DNA of 64,000 nt. It comes from Bathymodiolus brooksi. Its lineage: Eukaryota > Mollusca > Bivalvia > Mytilida > Modiolidae. The notes beneath the pieces are model-generated. The model did no database searches. It was not told the origin of the DNA and worked only from the letters and a program-made list of their open reading frames with translations. Shown piece by piece: positions 11,601 through 26,600 of the stretch (position 1 is its first letter; each line of letters starts with the position of its first letter). A program made the position numbers and the translations under genes. The stretch is from the NCBI GenBank assembly GCA_963680875.1, contig OY804578.1, positions 98,733,689 to 98,797,688 of the forward strand, given 5' to 3'.

Positions 11601-14600
11601 CATATCTTTTGGCGCATGACAGTGTTCCTCTGACATGCCATGTGGTCTCATACAACAATATATATATTTATCTGTATGCATTTCTGCCATTTTGTCTAAA
11701 CCAAAGAACAGATCAAGAGGAAAATGTTCTATGTTGTTAGAGCTGATATCCAGAACCAAGACATTACCGAGTCCATGGAAGACGTTTGCTTCTATGGTCG
11801 AAATTTTATTTCTAGATATGTTAAGCTTTTCAAGACTCTCCAATCCATGGAAAACACCATGTTGTAATGTGTTTAGTCGGGTCCCCGTTATGTTTAAAGT
11901 TGTAATAGTTCTAAGTGTTTCAAAAACACCTGACTCCATTGTATGAATCATCTGATTCCCTCCTATGTTTAATATTTGAAGTTGATATAAACCATAAAAC
12001 GTATGCTTGTCAAGTTTTTCAAGGAAATTATAACGAAGATCTAAATATAGAAGGTTACTTAAATATTGAAACGTCATTGGTTTAATAATATGGATACTAC
12101 AATCAAATAGAATTAGTTCTGCAAGAAACGGAAAATTCTGTCCCAAAACCAAACTGTTGTTTTCGAATGTCGAACCGCTCATATTAAGTCTACGACTCTC
12201 TCTAGAAAGAATGGCCAATATGTCTTCTATAATATCGTCTTTACAAGTGTAAACCAAACCATCACACAGACAAACATCCGGACACGTTGCATTACAACTA
12301 GTTTCATCATCTCCACCACGACATTGTCGTATTCCGTCACAAATCTCACGAAGCAAAAGACATGTCGTTGATTCATGACATCTGTATAAGCCAGGACATG
12401 TGATGTTATCTGGAAAACAATTGTCAATAATATACAATTATGGCCCTCGGAAGAGGTGAATATCCAAAATTGTCAAACCCCGTGACCATTTTGGATATTC
12501 ACCGATTCAGAGGGCCGTAACTGTTTTATTATACCGAGCAAACAGTTGAAATATACTGTTTAATATTTGAATTGTTAAAGTATTATTTCATTAGGGCTAA
12601 AAATGTTATTCACTGGACGTTGTAATTTTCGAGGGTTATTACACCGTTGAATAATAGGGTTATTCAATGGACGTGTGTAATATCCAGATTATTTTATGTC
12701 ATGTGATTATCTTTTAACCAATAGAATTGATTATTTATTATGTGAGGTATAATAATTATATTTATTCTATAATATATTTATACTAATAGTAAAATTACAT
12801 AGACAGCCAAATGAATACAAAAAGGCTATTGACTCCGATAACGCGGAAAATGCCTCGTGTGGCATATTTTTAGAAAAGGGAAAACCCGATATGTATATCG
12901 TCCAATCAAATCGCAATTTAAAATTTTCAAACAAATTTAAATTTCAAAATGTAAAAATTTTCCAAAAATTTCCAAAAAAATTCAAAATTATAATCGGATA
13001 ATAGAATAAAAACAATCACTGTCTTCTGTTTCAGTAAATGTGAGTGTTATTGACTTTTGAAAAACTAAGATATTCACCTCGCCCTTTGGGCTCAGTGAAT
13101 ATCTGTTTTCACAAAAGTCAATAACACTACACATTGACCTCAACAAAAGACGGTTATTGTATAATATTCTGTCTGGAACCTTTCAGTTCAATTCAAATAT
13201 GTCTACTAATGCTATAATAGTTGAGGTAGCGACACTAATTATGTCTAAGATAAAGTTATATCTTTAATAAACACAAAAACCTTGATATGGAGTATGCCTA
13301 AAATGTTCTTGTCCTGTCTACATATAGCATATGATATAATTAACCTGCCTAGATCTATGTGACATTTGGTCTGACAAGTGAAAAAATGGACTCAATATAA
13401 TATTTAAAAGTTTGAAGATGGCAAAAGGGTAATCAGAATCCGTAATAGAGGGAGTGAGTGATTGTTGTTTAACTCCAAACCAGCAATTTTCCATCTATAT
13501 CAGGACGAGAACAAGTTATTAATTGTCAATGAGATGATGATGATGCTCGCTTTGTTCTAGACCAACAAGCTTAGTTGTATTTTTATAGTGCTAGCTCACT
13601 GAAACAACAGTCCGCGGATAGACATGTAGCCCCACTCGGACACATTATCCGGATTCCGAGCCAACCAGTCCTTGCTCATTCTCCTTAATGCTGCGTGCTT
13701 AGCGGAGACGCATCAAATATCAATTTTATAGTCTTTGATTTGACCCGATCGGGACTCCTCCCTCCTGCACTCGTGGCGAGCATGTTAACCATTGCACAAC
13801 AGGTGAGGTGGGGGGGGGGGGGGGGGGGGTATTCGAACATGAGAAAATCCATCTGACATTTGTGGAAAACCACACACAAATACCACATTTATTAGTGTTA
13901 TGCAATGCACAGAGTTGTTCAAGGATCGTTTGTATTTATTTTACTCAATCTAATATTTATTGTACAGGGAAGTTTGTCCACGAAACTTAAGATATTTAGC
14001 TTACAATGAAACTTAGATATTTAACTTACAATGAAACTTAGATATTTAACTTACAATGGAACTTAGATATTTAACTTACCAACCACGAAACTTAGATATT
14101 TAACTTACCAACCACGAAGCTTCAATATTTAACTTACCATGGAACTTAGATATTTAACTTACCACATTGTTGTTCGTCTTCTCCATTCCTACAATGTGGA
14201 ATTCCATCACAAACAATTCTTGGAGTTAAACAGTAGTCTTCTGGACATTTGTAGTGGTCAGTTGGACACTCAAATCCTCCTGTAAATACGTGTGAAAAAC
14301 TACAGGAGCGAAAACGTTAGTATTTATTTCTCGTGAATATCGTGGAATGCTTATATTGTCCAGAATTGGACTTGAAATTGTTGGAATGTTTATCTACAAC
14401 TAACACTGTAAATCTTCAAATTTAATTAGCATCATGGAATATTTATAGAATCTAGAAATATATGTAAATTTCGGAATTTACTGAACATTACAAATAAAAT
14501 TTACGTAGTTTCTTAGAAAATTATAATAAACTCACATAGTTTCGTTTGTCTCATGACCTTTATCTTATTTTCAAAGTTCAGAGTGAGTGAGTGATTGTTG

Positions 14601-17600
14601 TTTAATGCCAATTCAGCAATTTTTCAGCTATATGGCGAGAACATTTTCAAAGTTCATAGACTTTGTTTAATATAAGTCAAGTTTTTGTGATCCAGGATTT
14701 ATTTCTAGAAAAAATAATACACATCTACAACTGAACATATCCACATCTGCCATTGCTTACCACAGTCATCAAGACGTGACAAATCCCGACATCATATAAC
14801 CACTGAACACTATCCTATCTGTCATTACTTACCACAGTCGTCAAGATATGACAAATCCCGACATCATTTAACCACTGAACACTATCCTATCTGTCATTAC
14901 TTACCACAGTCATCAACAAGTGACAAATCCCGACATCATTTAACCACTGAACACTATCCTATCTGTCATTACTTACCACAGTCATCAAGATGTGACAAAT
15001 CCCGACATCATTTAACCACTGAACACTATCCTATCTGTCATTACTTACCACAGTCATCAAAATGTGACAAATCCCGACATCATTTATCCACTGAACACTA
15101 TCCTATCCGTCATTACTTACCACAGCCATCAAGATGTGACAAATCCCGACATCATTTAACCACTGAACACTATCCTATCTGTCATTACTTACCACAGTCA
15201 TCAAGATGTGACAAATCGCGACATCATATAACCACTGAACACTATCCTATCTGTCATTACTTACCACAGTCATCAACAAGTGACAAATCCCGACATCATT
15301 TAACCACTTAACACTATCCTATCTGTCACTACTTACCACAGTCATCAAGATGTGACAAATCCCGACATCATTTAACCACTGAACACTATCCTATCTGTCA
15401 TTACTTACCACAGTCATCAAGATGTGACAAATCCCGACATCATTTATCCACTGAACACTATCCTATCTGTCATTACTAACCACAGTCATCAAGATGTGAC
15501 AAATCGCGATATCATATAACCACTGAACACTATCCTATCTGTCATTACTTACCACAGTCATCAAGATGTGACAAATCCCGACATCATTTATCCACTGAAC
15601 ACTATCCTATCTGTCATTACTAACCACAGTCATCAAGATGTGACAAATCGCGACATCATTTAACCACTGAACACTATCCTATCTGTCATTACTTACCACA
15701 GTCATCAAGAAGTGACCAATCCCGACATCATTTAACCACTGAACACTATCCTATCTGTCATTACTTACCACAGTCATCAAGAAGTGACAAATCCCGACAT
15801 CATTTAACCACTGAACACTATCCTATCTGTCATTACTTATCACAGTCATCAAGATGTGACAAATCCCGACATCATTTAACCACTGAACACTATCCTATCT
15901 GTCACTACTTACCACAGTCATCAAGATGTGACAAATCCCGACATCATTTAACCACTGAACACTATCCTATCTGTCATTACTTACCACAGTCATCAAGATG
16001 TGACAAATCGCGACATCATATAACCACTGAACACTATCCTATCTGTCATTACTTACCACAGTCATCAACAAGTGACAAATCCCGACATCATTTAACCACT
16101 TAACACTATCCTATCTGTCACTACTTACCACAGTCATCAAGATGTGACAAATCCCGACATCATTTAACCACTGAACACTATCCTATCTGTCATTACTTAC
16201 CACAGTCATCAAGATGTGACAAATCCCGACATCATTTATCCACTGAACACTATCCTATCTGTCATTACTAACCACAGTCATCAAGATGTGACAAATCGCG
16301 ACATCATATAACCACTGAACACTATCCTATCTGTCATTACTTACCACAGTCATCAAGATGTGACAAATCCCGACATCATTTAACCACTGAACACTATCCT
16401 ATCTGTCATTACTTACCACAGTCATCAAAATGTGACAAATCCCGACATCATTTATCCACTGAACACTATCCTATCCGTCATTACTTACCACAGCCATCAA
16501 GATGTGACAAATCCCGACATCATTTAACCACTGAACACTATCCTATCTGTCATTACTTACCACAGTCATCAAGATGTGACAAATCGCGACATCATATAAC
16601 CACTGAACACTATCCTATCTGTCATTACTTACCACAGTCATCAACAAGTGACAAATCCCGACATCATTTAACCACTTAACACTATCCTATCTGTCACTAC
16701 TTACCACAGTCATCAAGATGTGACAAATCCCGACATCATTTAACCACTGAACACTATCATATCTGTCATTACTTACCACAGTCATCAAGATGTGACAAAT
16801 CCCGACATCATTTATCCACTGAACACTATCCTATCTGTCATTACTAACCACAGTCATCAAGATGTGACAAATCGCGACATCATATAACCACTGAACACTA
16901 TCCTATCTGTCATTACTTACCACAGTCATCAAGATGTGACAAATCCCGACATCATTTATCCACTGAACACTATCCTATCTGTCATTACTAACCACAGTCA
17001 TCAAGATGTGACAAATCGCGACATCATTTAACCACTGAACACTATCCTATCTGTCATTACTTACCACAGTCATCAAGAAGTGACCAATCCCGACATCATT
17101 TAACCACTGAACACTATCCTATCTGTCATTACTTACCACAGTCATCAAGAAGTGACAAATCCCGACATCATTTAACCACTGAACACTATCCTATCTGTCA
17201 TTACTTATCACAGTCATCAAGAAGTGACAAATCCCGACATCATTTAGCCACTGAACACTATCCTATCTGTCATTACTTACCACAGTCATCAAGATGTGAC
17301 AAATCGCGACATCATTTAGCCACTGAACACTATCCTATCTGTCATTACTTACCACAGTCGTCAAGATGTGACAAATCCCGACATCATTTAACCACTGAAC
17401 ACATTCCTATCTGTTATTACTTACCACAGTCATCAAGATGTGACAAATTCCGACATCATTTATCCACTGAACACTATCCTATCTGTCATTACTTACCACA
17501 GTCGTCAAGATGTGACAAATCCCGACATCATATAACCACTGAACACTATCCTATCTGTCATTACTTACCACAGTCATCAAGATGTGACAAATCCCGACAT

Positions 17601-20600
17601 CATATAACCACTGAACACTATCCTATCTGTCATTACTTACCACAGTCATCCAGATGTGACAAATCCCAACATCATTTAACCACTGAACACTATCCTATCT
17701 GTCATTACTTACCACAGTCATCCAGATGTGACAAATCCCGACATCATTTAACCACTGAACACTATCCTATCTATCATTACTTACCACAGTCATCCAGATT
17801 TGACTAATCGCGACATCATATAACCACTGAACACTATCCTATCTGTCATTACTTACCACAGTCATCAAGATGTGACAAATCCCGACATCCTTTGATATCA
17901 CCATATACATCAAAGTCCAATATGCACCTTTCTTCTTGCTTGAAGTAGGTTCCACTTTTACACTTTGCACTATCGGGAACTATTCCATTGTTTGTAATTT
18001 CTGTAAAATAATGTTAATGTGCCACTAAAGTGCAGTCGTTTATCGGCGTTTATTCGTTAGTTTCATACTAAAATGCTTGATATTAAAGTTCAAAGGTTAA
18101 TAAGATCATGTAGAACATTTGTAAGCCTGACTATCCTGTTTAGGCCCTTTGGTTTTATTGCTCCCAAACACTTTTAAATTATTTGGCTTTCCAGTTATTC
18201 GATTTTGAGCGTACCTGATTAAGGTTGTTCCAGAAACGTGTCGTGCGCACTAAATTTGATATCTACATCCTGAACATAATTTTGATACCAGCCTTGCAAA
18301 TAGAGAACACATCGCGTCAAACAATCAATACAAGTTCCCAGATACAATTGCAATACCAGTATTTCAGAATTATGAAATCTCATTTTTGAATAGAATTTTT
18401 TTTTTTTGCGTTCTATTATTTCCCATCATGCAATTGTAACAATTTTGATTGGCTAATTGTATTTTAAGGAAACATTGTTACCTGAGATACATGTTATTGG
18501 TCCGAATCTCAAATCGAGGGAGATATGGGTACCAAATTTTATGTACATTACTTCAAAGTTTTTATACATATATATACTTTGTGTAAGGTACAGTCGTAGC
18601 ATGTCCGTTCGTTCCAATGATTCGTCTAATTCATACCAGTTGACATTTGAGCAGTTGAATCTACAATTCATAAAATAAATATTGTGTAGACTAAACTAAC
18701 ACTAGTGGGGTTAGGGTTATGGTGTTTAACGCCACTTTCAATAATATTTCAGTTATATCGTGGCAATCAGTTTTATTGATGGAATACCCGGAGAAAACCA
18801 CCGACCTGTCACAAGTCACTTACACATTTTTATTACATAATGTTCGAGTACACCTGGCAATGAACGGGAATCGAACCCCGAACCTTAGTGGCGACAAGCA
18901 CTGATTGCATACGATCACGACCATGTAAGAGCAATATTAGGATAAACGCCATAGACACTGATTTGCACTAATATACACTTGATGTCAACCTTGAAAGCTT
19001 TTATCTCCTCAACAACTTTAATGTTATTTACAGTTATTATAAATAATGTAATCATTGTAAAAACTAATGTTCTCCTCACGCCGCGTAGGTCACCTTAGCA
19101 AATGTTTGCTATCCTTTGGTTTTCTGGTTTACAATGACTCATTGGAACCAGAAAACCAAAGGATAGCAAACATTTCACTGTTGTATTATTTTGCGTTTGT
19201 TATGTATATGTAATTAAATTTGATATATTAATTTTGTTTATAAAGAATATTTTTATTGATAAATATAAAGATAAGATTGTACCATTAGCGAAGATAGGTT
19301 GCTACAAATAGAAAAAAAAGTTGCTTGGAAGTTTTTAATATGGACATATAGAGAAAGGTCATGCCTGAACATTCTAGATGTTTCTATGTACCTTTATATA
19401 ATCACATCGGTCGGGTCAAACAAAAGACTATAAAATTGGTATTTGTTGCTTCTCCGCTAAGCACGCAGCATTAAGGAAAAAGAGCAAGACTGGTTGGCTC
19501 GGAATCAGAATAATGTGTCCGAGTGGAGCGACATGTCAACCCACGGACTATTGTTTCAGTGAGCTAGCACTATAAAAATCCAACTTGGTCTAGAACAAAG
19601 CGGACCTCATCATCTCATTGAAAATTAACATGTTTTCGTCATGATATAGCTGAAAAATTGCTGAATTGGCGTTAAACAACAATCACTCACCCACTCTTAC
19701 GTACCTTTATAAGGGCATACAAATTAGAAAGTAGATATAGTCAGTCAGAAATTTAGGATTTATAAAACAGCTGGAATTTATAGCATTGTATTTGGATATA
19801 CATTTACTTTGAACAGTGTAGTCACATGATTTAACTATAAACAATTCCGACGGACAATGAGGAACTTTTTGGATTGAAACCAAAGGATATTATATAATTC
19901 AATATGACTTTAATTTGATATGAAATAAATCAAACTACTTCTGAAAAGTAAAAGAATTAACTGTGAACATTCAGGCCAGTTGTAGACTTTATAAATTTGA
20001 TTTTGTAATTGTATCTTAACATTAAGTAATTTTTGTTATTTTTACTAATGTAGAGAGACTTAATTGATTGTTGGTTGTTTCTTTCTGTTACTAGAATATT
20101 CTAGAAAAAAAAACTGTATGTAACACTTCCCAATCTTTTGAGCGCACCTCATGAAGATTATCCCAGAAACCCGCCATGCGCACTAGATTAGATATCTAAG
20201 TTTTTATTGTACCGTTAACTCGAATAATACTGCGCCCTCTATCGGCACTATCGCTAGATGAAGGCTTGAACGCGCCCAATGGAAAAACTCCGTCAGCTGC
20301 TGTCTTGTTCTGACGACCAATCAAATGTCAGATATTAGCGCGTATGCGCATTAGTGACTTCCTTTACTTCCGTCTGTAATATTGACAAAACAAACATGGA
20401 GAATGATTGTGCCTGTGCAAATTTAAAAGACAAATACACCTTTAAATTCAAAGAAATGTACACAATTGGTATCTGATCGCTCCATTGGACATTATTAGTC
20501 GATTTAAAAGCTCACTAGAGCTTATGTTATGTGTTATAGATATTTCGACTTTCAATAAAACTTATTTGATTTGATTTGATTATTTACAAACACTTGCTTA

Positions 20601-23600
20601 GCTCCTCCTATCTTACGCGCCATTCGTGCCTAATAGTCGATTTGAAAAGCTCTGTAGAGCTTGTGTTTTATGTATGTTGTGATATGTATCGACTCTAAAT
20701 AAAACTTTATTTATTATTATTCATTTATGGCGATGTCGTAATACCCACAAGTCATAGCGATTTATTATTTCCGGTTGGCGGATTTTATCAATGAATGCAT
20801 CCAGGCGTTAATGTAGCGACCAGCGGGAGCGTAATATAACGACTGGATTATTCGGGTTATTGTACCGTAGGAAATCCTAATGTTCGATACATCTGAAAAC
20901 CCAATACTCCTGATAAACCAAATATATCTAATGACAACCCCAAAAAGCTGATGAGTCCTTAGTTTTAAGAGAATATTGACGCCTTAATGTGTGTAATTTT
21001 TGGGAAATAGTATAAATATATTTCATGTCAATATAATACACATACCCGCTATAAATACCATATACAGCGATGCTTTGTACATTTGCATTTAGGCAAGTTA
21101 TAGATATATCGATATAACATTTATTAGAAATTATAATTCTGTCTATATCTGACGTTGTATACTGCAGTGTAACCAGTAAATATGTATAGTCGACAAATGT
21201 CTTCAATATTTGTTGTTCAATTGTGTGATATATCATGGTAGAAACAATAATCATATCCCCAAGAACATCGAATAGGCACAACATCTCACGTCTGTCTGAA
21301 ATAGAAATATAAAGATAAATATATTATGTAGCAAATCAATGGAACCCAAATAGTGGCCCAATACCCAAAATACAATTAGTAAGAAGAGTTTGACGATACT
21401 AAAGGTGTAATCTGAATCTGTCTATCGAGGAAGAACAGACAACACAATGGCTAAAAGAAAAAGTACAAAAGGGCAAACAACAATCTACAAAACATACACA
21501 TACAGATGATAGTTTATGGATTTTGCAAACAAAGGGTCGAATATGAATTAAAGGTCTGATATAAAGAAACATTAGGTAATTATTTGACCAATCCAATCAA
21601 AATTCTACTTTCCACATTTTTTTTATTGACCGTTAAAAGACGGCTGTGGGCCAATTAACATTCTACTTTCCGTGCCAACGTCAGATAATAGAATTTGTCT
21701 GCAAAATAATGTACGATTGATAAAATTTGCTTTAGAATAGGTGATTACGGTTTGGTCCCTCTAGAACATTTCATATTTATGTTCCTGCAACGTCCATCTA
21801 TTATATATGATGTGCACAAATAGTTTTAGCAGTCTATTGTTTTAACAAATAACAATTAAATGGGAGTAAGAGAAATGCAAAATAGCTAGTAGTTCGTTAA
21901 ATACAAACAGTCCTTTATCCTTCTTTTGTCATTTCCTCATTCGTGACTTATCACCGGGTTTGTAACTAGATTAACACGATGGGTGCCATGACTGGAGCAG
22001 GAACTGCTTACCCTTCCGGAGCACCTGAGTTCACCCCAGATTTTTAGTGGGATTCATGTTACTCGATCTTTAGTTTTATGTGTATGTTTTGTAGATCGTT
22101 GTTTGTCCTTCTGTACTTTTTTTCTTTGGCGATTGTGTTGTCTGTTCTTCGATATACGGATTCTGATTGCCTCCCTTTGGTATCTTCAAACTCTTCTTAT
22201 GGTACTGTCCATGTTGTGAATATTTGGGAAAGTCTTATCTAGCCAATTCTGATTGGCCCAATTGCATTGACATGAATATCAAAAACTGATTTTTACTAAA
22301 AGATCAATTATGTGGTGAAAAAAAAGACAAACATATTGGGCAGTGTGTTGAATTTACTTTAAGCATATTTTATTGTCATACAAAACAAGACAAATGGATA
22401 AGACACAAGTTGCAAACTTATGAAGTCTTCTCCGGTACATATATAAACATTAGCAATGACAATATATTACAAATACATACAGATAATATGAATAACTACT
22501 ACAGCAAAAATTGAAGATAACATAACAGGACAAAAACAGTTCTATTGGATGGAATATAAGAGTCAGTTTTGAATTTCTAAGAGGGTGTCTACAGCGCAGT
22601 CCGTGTTTGACTAGTTTCTACTGCGCTTCGCTTTGCATAAGACGAGGGACACCAGGTGGTTTTATACGTCTAATAGAGTTATACGTGCACTTTATACAGT
22701 CAGTAAATGTACTGATTGCAGTATAAACCTGCATGAATTCATATATTGACAGTTGAAAAGAAACAATTTTTGGACATTGAAAACAATATCTGAACATATA
22801 TGTAAAAGAAATGGTACAAAAGAAATAAGACATATAATAGTAATACACTGTAAACCCCCCACTCCCACATTAAATTACCTCCAATCATCTCATTATTCAT
22901 CGCAAACATACCACCAACTATCCACCATTCTTTACAAGATGAGGGGCTATAGGATGATTCACAGCCATTAGTCTCATCTTCCTTATACATTCCATTACAG
23001 TCCGGGAACTTGTCACATACCTTGCTCATAGTAAGGCACGTTTTATCAAAACACTGGAAACTAGACGTGCTGCATTGTTCTGTAAAAATCGTATATTATG
23101 TCTGAATTAACATTTATTGTAATCATTATTATTTCAATTAGTAATGCAGTATCATTTAATAATCTCATTATCTTGTCGTTTTACTCGTGTACGGCTCAGG
23201 TGAAGTTGAGATTGTCCAAGCAACTGATCTCACTCCTGGGTCTTTTAGTGAGTTACTGTGTTGTCCCATTTTCGCTAGCCAAGGGCTATGATCCGCATCC
23301 TCTCCTCTTCCGCCCTGACAGCGACATTTCTTAGTTTACAATCCCCACACATTGCTATCTACTGGATTTTGTCAGTGACTGAGAACACAAAATGTATCGT
23401 CAAAAATCATTCTGTGATTTTTTTCTGTGACAGTCCTTCAATGGCAAAACCTTCACGTGTCCAGGATAAATACCACCGAACCATCCATTATCATTGTTTG
23501 CTGGATGTAGTCAACCTTCAAAACTCTTATTTTCACTTTTGATTTAATACAAATTAAGGTGCTTACTTCCCAATGCAAGCATAATATCATCAAACTTGGA

Positions 23601-26600
23601 CTTATATTTATCAAGTTATCCAGTAAAATTATTCAGTTTTGTAAATTATCTCATATGGTTTATTTTTTTTATCTAACAATGTAGGAATTCATATTGTATT
23701 GTACTACTTTATCATACTTCCTTTTAACTGGTTCCCGGATTTTAATACTTTATCATACATCCTTTTAACTGGTTCCCGAAGTTTAATACTTTATCATACT
23801 TCCTTTTTACTGGTTCCCGGATTCAGTTGTGTTACACCTCCATTTTATGTTACATTTTCCTTACAAAACGAGTGTTTTATAACATGAATTCTGATTGGTT
23901 GTCGCCATCGCTGGCTGTATCCAGTTAAAACTGTCACATTATAGCAAGGAATTCTGGCTTGCACATTCAAGGGTGATGAGGAGGGGCGAATGTTGTTGTC
24001 CGATCTTATGCTATTTGATGTCTTACCACATTGCTTTTCATCCGAACCATCTGTACAGTCTGTTTTGACATCACACCTTGATGTCTCCGGAATACAACGT
24101 TGATTGTCACATTGCCATTCTCCCTTTTCACAAACAGGCCAATCTACAACAAGTATGCATAACAATACAATTCTAATTAATGATAAATATACCAAATATT
24201 CAATTGGTGGGATGCTTTTTTATTTAAGAATTGAATACATTTTGTTTGTTTTATTGGCGTGTAAAAGCGTGGACCGAAGCACATTTTGTATGAAGCGCGC
24301 TATATATATACGTTTGAATATTAAATCAAACAGTGTTAGAATTAGATTTTAGAGCTGTCAAATTGTTGTTCTTCCCTCGACGGGATTTGAACCCACACCA
24401 TTGATACACTGCAGCACTATTCGCTTAGCCTTACGTCCAGCGCCCTAGACCACTCGACTACATCCACTCCCTAAAAAAGGAGCTTCAATAATCGTAGTGT
24501 TACCTTTTCTCGTAAGGCAAATCTAGGGATGCACGTAAGACATGTGTATAAGCGTGTGTAGATGGTACATATATACTTAATATTATAATTTGACAGCAAT
24601 CTAACTCAGCAATTTTTAATATATTGCATAGGATAATGAAGAATGCATTATACAGTCACAGGAAATAAAGTATATTAAACAAACGTCTAGAAGCAAGTGA
24701 CAACCATACAATATATCTGTCCCACTGGATCTCAAAGTTACTAAGGATACTAGGTTAATACCAAATATTATATACGTCTGAAAATTAAACCAAACAGTGT
24801 TAGAATTAGATTTTAGAGCTGTCAATTTTTTGTTCTTCCCTCGACGGGACGGGATTTGAACCCACACCATTGATACACTGCGGCACTATTCGCTTAGCCT
24901 TACGTCCAGCGCCCTAGACCACTCGACCACATCCACTCCCTAAAAAAGGAGCTTCAACTATCGTAGTGTTACCTTTATATATATATACATGTAATGTAAA
25001 TCTAGTTCACTAATGACTATCAATGAGATACTATATATACTAGCGTTACAACTGACAACAATTCATCCTCCTTGAAGTTTTTCCTATCCAATTGTCCAGC
25101 ATTTCCGAATGGCAAGCACAAAGCTGACTATGGCTAATTGAAATGATGTGAGTGATGCTGATCCATATAGAGTTCTTAGTCTCATTTTGGTTTATCTTTA
25201 TTAATTGATGTTGCCCGGCCTTGGGTTTTAGTATTTTACTGTTGGCGTGTATTTACTTCACTTCATAAAAATCTATTCGATAGCATTTTCTGGCCTTGAT
25301 ACGTGTAATCCTTGCTCGTCTTAAATACTATATACAAGATAACATCTATATATTACCACATTTAATTTCATCAGTTGAATCATCACAATGGTCTATACCA
25401 TCACAGTAGAAGCTTAAGTGAATACACCGTCCATTACCACACTGGAACTCTGACGATGAACATGGTCTGTCTGATAAACAGATAAATAGTGTAGTTGACC
25501 TTTTAATTAATGGACATAAACATTGGTAATTAACATGATATTTCGAATACATTTCAAACAACCATTGATCATGAACATGTTTGTTTTACCCAATACACAG
25601 TGTGATAAATATGTAACATAGATTTCCACGTAAAAGTATTGAAATAAAAATATCGAAGCATATATATTCACCTCAGTTTTTAATGGTTTTCTGTGTGTTG
25701 TTTTGCAGATCATTGTTTGTCCTTTTCTCATTTTTCTTTTGGACATTGTATTGTCTCTCCTACTTTGAGTTACGTCTTCTGATTACTCTTTCATATCCTC
25801 AAACTTTTCTTATAAATGGATATTATTGTGAATATATCAAAAGATGGTAAATGTATATAAGTACTTAGCAACATTTATCATATACAAGGGAACATTTTTG
25901 CAAGTGTTACGGTTAGGGTTAAGGTGTTTAGCGTCAATTTCAACAACATTTCAGCTTTATTGCAGGAGGACACCGGAGTACCCGGAGAAGACCACCGACC
26001 TGTCACATGTCACTGACAAACTGTATCACATAATGCTGTATTGACTACACCTAGCCATGAGTGGGATTCGAACTCACAATATTAGTAGTGATAGGCACTG
26101 ATTGCATAGGCATCTGTTAATCCACCTACCATACGATCACGACCACGACGGATCCTACATTTTTTATTACTTTTGACGTAAGCCCAAACAGCCAAAAGCC
26201 ACAGCATATTTGGCATAAAAGACATTGTTAAACATTACCAGCGACATTGTTAAAGACCTAAGATTACAAAAATTATTCATGTCAATAAATTGGTTACTAG
26301 GCTGATGATATCCACGGAGACTAACAATCCGCCCATAGGAAGGTTTATTATCTTAGAGGTAAACATTGAAATCTTTAGTTGTTAGCTGCTTTCTTCTCCT
26401 TGAGGGTTAATAAAACGCTATATCAAAATTGAATAATAAAATAGTATTACTTCCATTAAAGGCAAAACTCTCTCTTCCAGTGTCTGTGTTTATTTTATTT
26501 TACATTTTGCATACTGTTTATTATTTCGTATCAGGGTTGTCCAAGTCTCTAGTATATTACTCAGTGTACATGATACATAATAGTTCGTTTCAATTCTTAT

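Noticed and set aside
10870..11946. Plus-strand open frames at 10870-11106 and 11635-11946
   Set aside because: They lie antisense to the LRR-7TM exon, whose domain content is clear; no family match in the plus-strand frames.
14740..17890. CRISPR-like array of regular repeats
   Set aside because: No spacers: the whole 72-bp unit repeats, and it sits in a eukaryotic intron. The same applies to 1-7632.
24318..24480. tRNA gene (A and B boxes present)
   Set aside because: The match is the head of a dispersed SINE present three times; no clean cloverleaf acceptor stem was seen.
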